Positions 7,601-14,749 of a stretch of DNA of 64,000 nucleotides are shown here, one piece after another (positions within the stretch are counted from its first letter, which is position 1; the number at the start of each line of letters is the position of its first letter). A program made the position numbers and the translations under genes. The notes beneath the pieces were generated by a model that did not search any database, had not been told where the DNA came from, and worked only from the letters and a program-made list of their open reading frames with translations. The stretch covers positions 1,379,241 through 1,443,240 of the forward strand of contig NZ_LMGL01000001.1 in the NCBI RefSeq assembly GCF_001427145.1, in the 5' to 3' direction. The DNA comes from Microbacterium sp. Root166. Its GTDB lineage: Bacteria; Actinomycetota; Actinomycetes; Actinomycetales; Microbacteriaceae.

Positions 7601-8757
7601 CCGACCCGATCGACCCGCGCGGATTCGACACCAGGGCGGTGCATGCCGGTCAGGCGTTCGACCCGACGACGGGCGCGGTCATCCCGCCCGTGCACTTCTC
7701 GACCACCTATGCCCAGGACGGCATCGGCGGTCTGCGGCAGGGCTACGAGTACGGGCGCAGCGGCAACCCGACGCGCACCGCGCTCGAGGCGCAGCTCGCC
7801 GCGCTCGAGGGAGGAGCGCACGGGCTCTCGTTCGCATCGGGCCTCGCGGCCGAGGATGCCCTGCTGCGCGCGGTCCTCAAGCCCGGCGACGAGGTGCTCC
7901 TGGGCGACGACGTCTACGGCGGCACCTACCGTCTCATCGCCCGGATCCTGGGCCCCTGGGGCGTCGGTCTGCGCGTGGTCGACATGAGCGACCTGACCGC
8001 GGTCGAGGCCGCGCTCGCCGAGCGCCCGGCGCGCATCGTCTGGGTCGAGACGCCGAGCAACCCGCTGCTGCGCATCACCGACATCGCGGGCCTCGCCCGG
8101 CTCGGCCACGCGGCGGGCGCTCTGGTCGTGGTGGACAACACGTTCGCCTCGCCCGCGCTGCAGCAGCCGCTGTCGCTCGGCGCCGACGTCGTCGTGCACT
8201 CGACCACGAAGTACCTGGGTGGGCACTCCGACGTCGTCGGCGGTGCGCTCGTCATGAACGACGACGCGCTCCACGAGCAGGCCAAGTTCCTGCAGTTCGC
8301 GGCCGGCGCCGTATCGGGACCGCTCGACGCCTGGCTCACGACCCGCGGCATCAAGACGCTCGGACTGCGGATGCGCCGGCACAGCGAGAACGCCCAGTCG
8401 GTGGCGGAGTTCCTCGCCGGGCACCCCAGGATCGCGCGCGTCCACTACCCCGGACTCGCCACGCACCCGGGTCACGAGCTCGCCGCCCGCCAGATGTCGG
8501 GATTCGGCGGCATCGTCTCGGCGGAGCTGGCGGATGCGGCATCCGCTCGCCGCTTCGCCGAATCGACGCGCCTGTTCCAGCTGGCCGAATCGCTCGGCGG
8601 CGTCGAGTCGCTCATGAACTACCCCGACGAGATGACGCACGCATCGGTGCGGGGCACCGAGCTGGCCGTTCCCGAGGAGCTCGTGCGGCTGTCGGTGGGC
8701 ATCGAGAGCGCCGACGACCTCATCGCCGACCTCGACGCGGCGCTCGCCGCACTGTAG
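7597..8757 (+). CDS. metB: Cystathionine gamma-synthase/lyase
   Basis: 386-residue PLP enzyme of the Cys/Met metabolism family. Features: EYGRSGNPTR (51-60), the phosphate-binding ASGLAA segment, VDNTFASP and HSTTKYLGGH with PLP Lys205. The reaction is either cystathionine synthesis from an activated homoserine plus cysteine, or gamma-cleavage of cystathionine to cysteine; sequence alone does not separate the two. With the upstream beta-synthase it can form a complete two-step transsulfuration path in the cytosol. Start and upstream stop overlap by 4 nt (ATGA), so expression is coupled and probably shares the Cys-leader control. A strong hairpin terminator follows. Confidence 0.9.
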   Translation: MTDPIDPRGFDTRAVHAGQAFDPTTGAVIPPVHFSTTYAQDGIGGLRQGYEYGRSGNPTRTALEAQLAALEGGAHGLSFASGLAAEDALLRAVLKPGDEVLLGDDVYGGTYRLIARILGPWGVGLRVVDMSDLTAVEAALAERPARIVWVETPSNPLLRITDIAGLARLGHAAGALVVVDNTFASPALQQPLSLGADVVVHSTTKYLGGHSDVVGGALVMNDDALHEQAKFLQFAAGAVSGPLDAWLTTRGIKTLGLRMRRHSENAQSVAEFLAGHPRIARVHYPGLATHPGHELAARQMSGFGGIVSAELADAASARRFAESTRLFQLAESLGGVESLMNYPDEMTHASVRGTELAVPEELVRLSVGIESADDLIADLDAALAAL

Positions 8758-8767
8758 TCACGCACAG

Positions 8768-8805
8768 CCGAAGGGCCCTGGAGTCGCCTCTCCAGGGCCC
8801 TTCGG
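8768..8805. terminator. Bidirectional hairpin terminator between metB and the SDR gene
   Basis: A perfect 16-bp stem, 8768-8783 with 8790-8805, closes a six-base loop. It lies between two convergent genes (ends at 8757 and 8823) and can serve both strands. No U-tract is present, as is usual in high-GC actinobacteria. Confidence 0.85.
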
Positions 8806-8822
8806 GGTGCGTCGCAGTGCGA

Positions 8823-9884
8823 TCAGGCGGCCGACCAGCCGCCGTCACTCGGGAGCACCACTCCGTTGATGTTCACACCATCTTCGGAAAGAAGGAAGGT
8901 GATGGATGCCGCGAGGGCGTCGGCCTCGACCGGATCGGGCATGACCGACATGCCGACCTGGATGCGCGAAGCGCCCAGCGGCGAGCCGAACGTGGCCTCG
9001 ATGTTGGTGATCGTGGGTCCGGGCGCGACCGCGTTCACGCGGATGCCGCTGGGTCCGTACATGAAGGCGCTCGACTTCGTGAGCCCGGCGACCGCGTGCT
9101 TCGAGGCGGTGTAGGCGGCACCGGCGGCGGAGCCGCGCAGCGCAGCCTCGGACGCGGTGTTCACGATCGAGCCGCCGCCCTGAGCGAGCATCGCGGGGAT
9201 GACGGCGCGCATCATCTTCATGGTGCCCTCGACGTTCACGCGGAAGACGCGCTGCCACACGGCATCCGTCACGTCGCCGACGGGGGTCATGTCGTCCATG
9301 ATCCCGGCGATGTTCGCGAGACCGTCGATCGTGTCTCCGGCGGCCTCGACGATGCGCGCGACGCCCGCGTCGTCGGTGATGTCGGCCACCAGCGACACGA
9401 TGTCGGATCCGGCGTGCTCGGCGAGGAACTCGTCCAGACGCTCCTGGCTGACGTCGACCGCGACCACGCGCCCGCCCTCACGGGCGATCCGGGATGCCGT
9501 CGCCCGGCCGATGCCCGATCCGGCACCGGTGACGATCACCGTCTGGCCGGTGAAGCGGCCCTGATCCAGGCGCTCGGTCCACTCGCGCAACGCCACGGCG
9601 GCCTCGGCATCCTCTGCGTCGGAATCGACGGCGACAGGCACCGGGGCTCCGGCGGGGACATCACCGGCAGCCACCCGGCGGATGAGATCGTCGAGCATCT
9701 CCTGCGTGAAGGCCCCGCGGCTCATCTTGACCAGACGCTTGATGGCGAGGCGCCGGACCGGTTTGAAGACGTCGGGGGACTGCCCGCTCTGCGCGAGCAT
9801 ATCGGTGAGGATCGCGTTGCCGGCCGGGTCGGCCAGCCAGTCGGCGATCGAGGAGTCGCCGGTGAGCGGCTTCGGGTTGCCCAT
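8823..9884 (-). CDS. SDR-family oxidoreductase with long N-terminal extension
   Basis: 353-residue NAD(P)-dependent dehydrogenase/reductase. The classical SDR core begins only at about residue 113: VTGAGSGIG at 118-126, NIAG near 191, catalytic Ser245 in NTASEAA, and Tyr258/Lys262 in AYTASKHA. The preceding ~110 residues (helical, containing DWLADPAGNAILTDML and VRRLAIKRL) are not part of an SDR; they may be an oligomerisation or substrate domain. The ATG at 9884 has AAAGGAAA upstream and is preferred to one 24 nt earlier. The gene is divergent from a TetR regulator, and a perfect inverted repeat lies between them, so repression by that regulator is likely. Substrate unknown. Confidence 0.85.
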   Translation of the reverse strand: MGNPKPLTGDSSIADWLADPAGNAILTDMLAQSGQSPDVFKPVRRLAIKRLVKMSRGAFTQEMLDDLIRRVAAGDVPAGAPVPVAVDSDAEDAEAAVALREWTERLDQGRFTGQTVIVTGAGSGIGRATASRIAREGGRVVAVDVSQERLDEFLAEHAGSDIVSLVADITDDAGVARIVEAAGDTIDGLANIAGIMDDMTPVGDVTDAVWQRVFRVNVEGTMKMMRAVIPAMLAQGGGSIVNTASEAALRGSAAGAAYTASKHAVAGLTKSSAFMYGPSGIRVNAVAPGPTITNIEATFGSPLGASRIQVGMSVMPDPVEADALAASITFLLSEDGVNINGVVLPSDGGWSAA

Positions 9885-9899
9885 GTGTGTTTCCTTTCG

Positions 9900-9919
9900 A
9901 CCGGACATCAGTGTCCGGT
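9900..9919. promoter_or_regulatory. Perfect 8-4-8 operator between SDR and tetR
   Basis: ACCGGACA, spacer TCAG, TGTCCGGT form a perfect inverted repeat in the 49-bp divergent intergenic region. This is the size and symmetry of a TetR-dimer site, and it sits immediately before the TAGGCT box (9922-9927) of the tetR gene, which argues for autorepression and control of the SDR. Confidence 0.8.
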
Positions 9920-9921
9920 AC

Positions 9922-9927
9922 TAGGCT
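9922..9927 (+). promoter_or_regulatory. -10 box of leaderless tetR
   Basis: TAGGCT ends 6 nt before the GTG at 9934, and no Shine-Dalgarno sequence is present, consistent with a leaderless transcript. Confidence 0.5.
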
Positions 9928-9933
9928 ACACCC

Positions 9934-10497
9934 GTGTCGACCGCCCTCTCCCCTCGCACCAACCGCGGTCCCGCCGCCGCTGCGGACAACCGCCGTGCCC
10001 TCATCGCCGCCGCGCGCGAGGTGTACGCCGAAGGCGGGCTCAGCGCGCCCTTCAGCGCGGTCGCCAAGCGCGCCGGCGTCGGTCAGGGCAGCCTCTACCG
10101 TCACTTCCCCGACCGGACGGCGCTGGCGGTCGCGGTGTTCGAGGAGAACGTCGCCGACCTCGAGGTCTTCACCGCGACGGGCGAGCGCACGATCGACGAC
10201 CTGATGGATCGCGTCGTCGACCAGGCGGTCTCGTCGACCGCGTTCATCGAGCTGATCACGGCCGACATGAACGACCCTCGCGTTCAGCCTCTCGGCGAGC
10301 GGTTCGGGGCGGTCGTCGCTGCTCTCGTCGCCCGTGAGCGAGCCGCCGGACGCCTCGGCGAGCACATCGACGCGGCGGATGTGAACATGGCCGTGGGGAT
10401 GCTTGCGACCGAGCTCGCGCGCGCCGACGCCGCCTCGCGCCCCGCCGTCGCCCGACGCGCACGGGCCCTCTTCCACGCCGCATTCGCTCCGCGCTGA
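9934..10497 (+). CDS. TetR-family repressor of the divergent SDR
   Basis: 187 residues. The N-terminal DNA-binding domain is canonical: RRALIAAAREVYAEGGLSA, FSAVAKRAGVGQGSLYRHF (recognition helix around residues 43-60) and PDRTALAVAVFEENV. The C-terminal ligand/dimer domain is Ala-rich and not assignable to a ligand class. The GTG at 9934 is used as start because the -10 TAGGCT lies 6 nt upstream. The operator at 9900-9919 overlaps the control region of both divergent genes. Confidence 0.9.
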   Translation: MSTALSPRTNRGPAAAADNRRALIAAAREVYAEGGLSAPFSAVAKRAGVGQGSLYRHFPDRTALAVAVFEENVADLEVFTATGERTIDDLMDRVVDQAVSSTAFIELITADMNDPRVQPLGERFGAVVAALVARERAAGRLGEHIDAADVNMAVGMLATELARADAASRPAVARRARALFHAAFAPR

Positions 10498-10519
10498 CCT
10501 GTGCCCTTATGCTCCTGGC

Positions 10520-10837
10520 ATGGGCAGGTTCATCTACGACACGGCCGCCAATGCCGTCGACATCGAAGACCGGACACTCGCGCACCTGCGCATCGTGATG
10601 ATGAACAAGCTGCGCCGGTCTGAGCCGTTCATGTTCGACGTCGAGGTCGGCGACGGCAGCGGTCGCCGCAGCTTCTGGATCCACCCCTCGGTGCCGCTCC
10701 AGTTCCACTTCTTCGGCAGTCGTCAGCCCCGGATCAACCGGCTCTGGGTCGAGGAGCTCATGCAGGCCGCGAGCGGACCCGGCGGCCTCACGATCCTGCC
10801 CGAGCCCTCTGACGAAGCGCCGCCCGAGCAGGGCTGA
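10520..10837 (+). CDS. Small conserved protein, paralogue A
   Basis: 105 residues starting MGRFIYDTAANAVDIEDRTL. Shared with the convergent neighbour gene are IEDRxLAHL, a KLRRxExF segment, FWIHPSVPL (compare IWLHPSIPL) and WVEELMQAASGPGGLTIL (compare WIEELANSANSSGGITLI). I recall this as a small Microbacteriaceae family (DUF7882, at times mislabelled ATP-dependent DNA ligase), but that name is from memory and no ligase motif is present. There is no signal peptide or membrane segment. The ATG at 10520 lies 6 nt after TATGCT (10508-10513), indicating a leaderless mRNA. Function unknown. Confidence 0.75.
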   Translation: MGRFIYDTAANAVDIEDRTLAHLRIVMMNKLRRSEPFMFDVEVGDGSGRRSFWIHPSVPLQFHFFGSRQPRINRLWVEELMQAASGPGGLTILPEPSDEAPPEQG

Positions 10838-10855
10838 CCGCGCGCCGCGAAAGCG

Positions 10856-11296
10856 TCAGCCGGCGGGAATGTCCGCCGGCGGCACGTCGGTGCCGGCGAC
10901 CTTGAGCTTGTCGATCTCGAGGCTCTCGACCTCGACCGTGCCGACCTTCAGCGTGTCCGCTTCGCCGTCCTGGCCCACGACCGGCACGGGGCCGGTGTCG
11001 AAGTGCTCCGCGATCAGCGTGATGCCGCCGGAGGAGTTCGCGGAGTTCGCCAGCTCTTCGATCCACTCGCGGCTGAGTTCGGTGGGATCGGGATCGTCGA
11101 AGACGAAGCGCAGCGGGATCGACGGATGCAGCCAGATCGTGCTGCGTCCTCGCGGCTGATCGTCCGGATGCTTCCACGACACCGTGAAGCTCTCGTCTCG
11201 GCGCAGCTTGGTCGCGATGACGACTTTCAGGTGCGCGAGCGCGCGGTCTTCGATGTGGATCGGTGTGGCCGATCCTCCGTAGTAGATGGTCCCCAC
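10856..11296 (-). CDS. Small conserved protein, paralogue B
   Basis: 146 residues, starting from a GTG as MGTIYYGGSATPIHIEDRAL. Residues 1-100 align with the convergent paralogue ending at 10837, while the C-terminal ~45 residues (GEADTLKVGTVEVESLEIDKL) are an extra acidic beta-like tail. A TAGGCT box (11304-11309 on the minus strand) lies 7 nt before the GTG, the same hexamer as at the nearby tetR, so leaderless expression is likely. The two paralogues face each other with only 18 bp between stops, which suggests an inverted duplication or a functional pair. Function unknown. Confidence 0.75.
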   Translation of the reverse strand: MGTIYYGGSATPIHIEDRALAHLKVVIATKLRRDESFTVSWKHPDDQPRGRSTIWLHPSIPLRFVFDDPDPTELSREWIEELANSANSSGGITLIAEHFDTGPVPVVGQDGEADTLKVGTVEVESLEIDKLKVAGTDVPPADIPAG

Positions 11297-11315
11297 GATC
11301 AGAAGCCTAAGCCTG

Positions 11316-11948
11316 TTAAGACGCTGAATGCGCCCCGGAACCCAAAAGTTGCGCGAGCAGATCCAGCGCGTCGTTCTGGGGCACGGACTCGTCGAGCATC
11401 CACTGGATCTGAAGACCGTCCGAGGCGGCGATCACGAGCGAGGCGACGACCTCGGGATCGACGTCCTTGCGCATGCGGCCCCCGGCCTGATTGCGGCGCA
11501 CGCGGTCGGCCAGGTCGGCCCGTACGCGGGCGAACCGGCTGGTCGCGAACTCGGCGGCGTCGGGGTGCCCCGACTCGAGGGCGGCGGCGACGAGAGTCGA
11601 GTACAGCTGCACCAGCCCGGGGACCGTGTGGTTGCGCCGCGCCGACTCGGTCATGATCTCGACGGGCGAGGCGTCCGGGCTCCACGGCTCGTTCTCGTTG
11701 ATCTGGCGCTCGGCTTCGCGGTACACCTCGACGAGCAGCTGCTCGCGCGAGGAGAAGTAGTGGGTCAGCGCCGCGTGCGAGACGCCGATCTCTTCCGCGA
11801 TGGCGCGGAGGCTCGTGCGGGCCGCCCCGCGCCGGGCGAAGACCTCGATGGCGCGATCGAGGATCTGCTGCCGGCGTGCGAGCCCCTTGGCGTAGGGGCC
11901 GCGTGCGCGAGCGGCGGACTCGTCCTCGGTGGTGGGCTCATCGGGCAT
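11316..11948 (-). CDS. TetR-family repressor of sugar isomerase operon
   Basis: 210 residues. The HTH domain reads RRQQILDRAIEVFARRGAAR, LRAIAEEIGVSHAALTHYF and SSREQLLVEVY (about residues 25-75). The C-terminal domain resembles the TetR_C_6-type (BetI-like) arrangement; its ligand is unknown. TAGGAT on the minus strand (11955-11960) lies 6 nt before the ATG at 11948. A perfect palindrome (11968-11987) separates it from the divergent sugar isomerase gene, so autoregulation and repression of that operon are the simple reading. Confidence 0.9.
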   Translation of the reverse strand: MPDEPTTEDESAARARGPYAKGLARRQQILDRAIEVFARRGAARTSLRAIAEEIGVSHAALTHYFSSREQLLVEVYREAERQINENEPWSPDASPVEIMTESARRNHTVPGLVQLYSTLVAAALESGHPDAAEFATSRFARVRADLADRVRRNQAGGRMRKDVDPEVVASLVIAASDGLQIQWMLDESVPQNDALDLLAQLLGSGAHSAS

Positions 11949-11963
11949 GCAGGCATCCTATCG

Positions 11964-11992
11964 TTCAAAACCTCCACATGGAGGTTTATGCT
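11964..11992 (+). promoter_or_regulatory. Promoter of sugar isomerase/Gfo-Idh operon
   Basis: TTCAAA (11964-11969), a 17-bp spacer and TATGCT (11987-11992) give a good promoter match; transcription would begin near 12000, about 50 nt before the ATG at 12051. The spacer is the TetR operator. Confidence 0.65.
11968..11987. promoter_or_regulatory. Perfect 9-2-9 operator
   Basis: AAACCTCCA, CA, TGGAGGTTT: a perfect palindrome between tetR and the isomerase operon. It fills the space between a TTCAAA -35 (11964-11969) and the TATGCT -10 (11987-11992) of the rightward promoter (17-bp spacing), so a bound repressor would block RNA polymerase. Confidence 0.85.
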
Positions 11993-12050
11993 AGCGTGCT
12001 GTCGAGGCGCCGCGCACGGCGCTCGTCGACGCCGACCTCAGGAGGTTCCC

Positions 12051-12857
12051 ATGACGGCACTCACATCCGTCCAGCTGTTCACGGTAAAGGACGCGCTCGA
12101 AGCGGACCTCGACGGCACTCTCGCCGAGATCGCTCGCCGCGGCTTCACCGCGGTCGAGCCCTACGACTTCGTTCGCCGCGCGGAACCCCTCGCCGCGTCG
12201 CTCGCCGCTCACGGCCTGGTCGCCCCGACCGGCCACGCGATGCTGGCGACCGAGACCTTCGTCAACCCGGACGGCAGCGGCACGGAACTGCCGGTTCCCA
12301 GCCACGACGCAGTCTTCGATGCCGCCGAGACGCTGGGCATGGGCACCGTGATCGACCCGTACACGACCGCAGAGCGCTGGACGACGCGCGAGCAGATCGA
12401 GCACACTGCCGGGCTGCTCGACGCCGCCGCCGAGCGGGGCGCCGCACGCGGCATCCGTGTCGGCTATCACAACCACGCTCACGAGCTGGAGGCGCAGATC
12501 GACGGGCAGACCGGCCTCGAGGTGCTCGCCGAACTTCTCGACCCGCGCGTCGTGCTCGAGGTCGACCTGTACTGGGCGGCTCGTGCGGGGGTCGACCCCG
12601 CTGCACTGCTGCGCACGCTCGGCGACCGGGTCGTCGCGGTCCACGTGAAGGACGGCACCCTCGACCCTGAGGCGATCAAGGCGTACCCGCCGGCCGACCA
12701 GGTTCCCGCCGGGACGGGCAGCGTGCCGCTGGCCGAGGCGCTGGACGCGGCATCCGCTCTCGAGTTCGCGATCGTCGAGTTCGACGCTTACTCGGGCGAC
12801 CTGTTCGAGGGCATCGAGCAGAGCCGGGTCTTCCTCGACGAGCGGGCGGCCCGCTGA
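12051..12857 (+). CDS. Sugar phosphate isomerase/epimerase (TIM barrel)
   Basis: 268 residues of the xylose-isomerase-like TIM-barrel family. Recognisable segments are VQLFTVKDAL, AEIARRGFTAVEPYDF, YHNHAHELE (metal and substrate ligands near residue 143), VLEVDLYWAARAGVDP, VHVKDG and a conserved Glu near the end (FAIVEFD). These proteins isomerise or epimerise keto-sugars or inositols with a divalent metal. AGGAGG is 7 nt before the ATG. It overlaps the following oxidoreductase gene by one base (TGATG), so both likely act in one sugar or polyol pathway under the divergent TetR. Confidence 0.85.
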   Translation: MTALTSVQLFTVKDALEADLDGTLAEIARRGFTAVEPYDFVRRAEPLAASLAAHGLVAPTGHAMLATETFVNPDGSGTELPVPSHDAVFDAAETLGMGTVIDPYTTAERWTTREQIEHTAGLLDAAAERGAARGIRVGYHNHAHELEAQIDGQTGLEVLAELLDPRVVLEVDLYWAARAGVDPAALLRTLGDRVVAVHVKDGTLDPEAIKAYPPADQVPAGTGSVPLAEALDAASALEFAIVEFDAYSGDLFEGIEQSRVFLDERAAR

Positions 12858-13987
12858 TGGGCGCCCCCGTCGGCGTCGGCATCATCGGCGCGGGGAACAT
12901 CAGCGACCAGTACCTGTCGAACCTGACGCGCTTTCCCGACGTGCGGGTGCTCGCGATCGCCGATCTGATCGAGGACCGCGCGCGGGAGCAGGCCGAGAAG
13001 TACGGCGTGCCGCGCTTCGGAGGGATCGACACCGTCCTCGCCGATCCCGAGATCGAGATCGTCGTGAACCTCACGATCCCCGCGGTCCACATCGAGGTCT
13101 CCGAGGCGATCCTCGCCGCCGGCAAGCACGTGTGGACCGAGAAGCCCATCGGCGTCGATCGTGCGTCGTCACTCGGAATGCTGGAGAAGGCGGATGCCGC
13201 GAGCCTGCGCGTCGGCGTCGCGCCCGACACCGTGCTCGGCCCCGGCGTGCAGACCGCCAAGCGGGCGATCGCCCGCGGCGACATCGGGCGGCCGCTGTTC
13301 GCGCAGACGACGTTCCAGTGGCAGGGCCCGGAGCTGTTCCACCCGAACCCCGCGTTCCTCTACGCCGTCGGCGGCGGGCCGCTGCTCGACATGGGGCCGT
13401 ACTACGTCTCGACCCTCATCCACGTCTTCGGTCCCGTCGCGGCCGTCGCCGCGCTCGGCCTCAAGGGCAGCGAGAAGCGCGCGGTGCAGGTCGGTCCGGC
13501 CGCGGGCGAGGAGTTCCCGGTCGAGATCCCGTCGACCGTCTCGGCGCTGTTCCAGTTCGAGGAGGGCGGTCAGGCCCAGAGCCTGTACAGCACCGACTCG
13601 CCGCTGTACCGCCACGGGATCGTCGAGATCACCGGCACCGAGGGCACCCTCGTGATCCCTGACCCGAACACCTTCGGCGGCCCCATCACCATCACGCGTC
13701 CGCTGGCCGAGATGGTGGTGCCGCCGGCCGTGATGCAGCAGGAGATCGTCGACGTGCCGCAGGAGGGCGTGCTCGCCGGCCGCGGCATCGGGCTGCTCGA
13801 CATGGCCCGCTCCATCCGCGCCGGCCGGCCCCACGTGGCGACCGGCCGCTTCGGCTTCCACGTGCTCGACACGCTGCTCGCGGTCGAGGAGTCGGTCGAG
13901 GCCCGCCAGTTCGTGCCCGTGCAGAGCACGGTGGACGAGGTCGGCTCGATCTCGGCTGACTTCGACCCCTTCGAGGCGACGCTCTAA
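12857..13987 (+). CDS. Gfo/Idh/MocA-family oxidoreductase
   Basis: 376 residues. The Rossmann motif GIIGAGNIS is at residues 8-16, the family marker EKPIG near residue 94, and the C-terminal alpha/beta domain (GGGPLLDMGPYYV) follows. These enzymes oxidise or reduce sugars, inositols or their derivatives with NAD(P). Its coupling to a TIM-barrel isomerase suggests catabolism of a sugar or inositol isomer, but the substrate cannot be read from sequence. A long hairpin follows the stop. Confidence 0.85.
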   Translation: MGAPVGVGIIGAGNISDQYLSNLTRFPDVRVLAIADLIEDRAREQAEKYGVPRFGGIDTVLADPEIEIVVNLTIPAVHIEVSEAILAAGKHVWTEKPIGVDRASSLGMLEKADAASLRVGVAPDTVLGPGVQTAKRAIARGDIGRPLFAQTTFQWQGPELFHPNPAFLYAVGGGPLLDMGPYYVSTLIHVFGPVAAVAALGLKGSEKRAVQVGPAAGEEFPVEIPSTVSALFQFEEGGQAQSLYSTDSPLYRHGIVEITGTEGTLVIPDPNTFGGPITITRPLAEMVVPPAVMQQEIVDVPQEGVLAGRGIGLLDMARSIRAGRPHVATGRFGFHVLDTLLAVEESVEARQFVPVQSTVDEVGSISADFDPFEATL

Positions 13988-13995
13988 CGTTTGAT

Positions 13996-14037
13996 CTCGC
14001 TCAACGACCGGCGCGGACCGGCCGGTCGTTGAGCGAG
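13996..14037. terminator. Bidirectional hairpin between Gfo/Idh and reductase genes
   Basis: A perfect 17-bp stem, 13996-14012 with 14021-14037, has an 8-nt loop and flanking CGTTT/AAACG arms. It lies between convergent genes. The CTCGCTCAACGACC core resembles a sequence repeated as hairpins in Microbacteriaceae. Confidence 0.8.
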
Positions 14038-14058
14038 GAGCGAAACGCCTCGCGCAGG

Positions 14059-14694
14059 TCAGCGGGTCGCGCGGGCCAGGTTCTGCTCGAGCTCCGACTT
14101 CGTCTGACGCGTCACGTACGCCGGGCGGTCGCGCTCGACGCGCCAGCTCTCGGCGACCGAGCCGATGTCGACGGTGTCGAAGCCGAACTCGTCGTACAGC
14201 GCCGTGACGTAGGCCGCGGCATCCGGATCATCGCTCGCCGTGGCGAGGGCACGACGGTCCTCGGTGCCGGCGGGGGTCCCGGTGGTCAGGATGTCGCTCG
14301 CGAGGATGTGGTTGAACGCCTTCGCGACCTTCGACTCGGGCAGGTGCCGCTGCAGCAGACCGGTCGTGGTCGTCTTCCCCTCGTCGAGCTCGGGGATGCG
14401 GCCGTCGCGCTCCCAGTAGTAGTTGTTGGTGTCGAGCACGATCTTGCCGGCGAGCGGCTCGACCGGGACGTCGGCGATCGCTTTGAGCGGCACCGTCACG
14501 ACGACGACATCTCCGGATGCCGCGGCCCCCGTCGCCGTCGCGGCCGTGGCCTTCTCTCCCAGGTCTGCGACGAGGTCAGCGAGGGTCTCAGGACCCCGCG
14601 AATTGCTGATCACGACCTCGTACCCGCGCTCGACGAGGCCGCGCGCAAGGGCCGATCCGATGTGTCCTGCTCCGATGATTCCCACAGTTGTCAT
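14059..14694 (-). CDS. NADPH-dependent F420 reductase-like protein
   Basis: 211 residues. The N-terminal VGIIGAGHIGSALARGL carries the GxGxxG dinucleotide site (residues 8-13), followed by ISNSRGPETL, a loop that in this family favours NADPH, then DVVVVTVPLKAI and DTNNYYWERDG. The C-terminal domain is that of the F420-dependent NADP oxidoreductase-like family. Whether it uses F420 or simply reduces another acceptor is not decidable. The gene is separated by about 55 bp from the aminotransferase gene upstream and could be co-transcribed with it. Confidence 0.8.
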   Translation of the reverse strand: MTTVGIIGAGHIGSALARGLVERGYEVVISNSRGPETLADLVADLGEKATAATATGAAASGDVVVVTVPLKAIADVPVEPLAGKIVLDTNNYYWERDGRIPELDEGKTTTTGLLQRHLPESKVAKAFNHILASDILTTGTPAGTEDRRALATASDDPDAAAYVTALYDEFGFDTVDIGSVAESWRVERDRPAYVTRQTKSELEQNLARATR

Positions 14695-14749
14695 GCCGAG
14701 GGGGAACGCCGGGACGCGTCATCCATTCCCGCGATGTCGGTGGGTTTCC

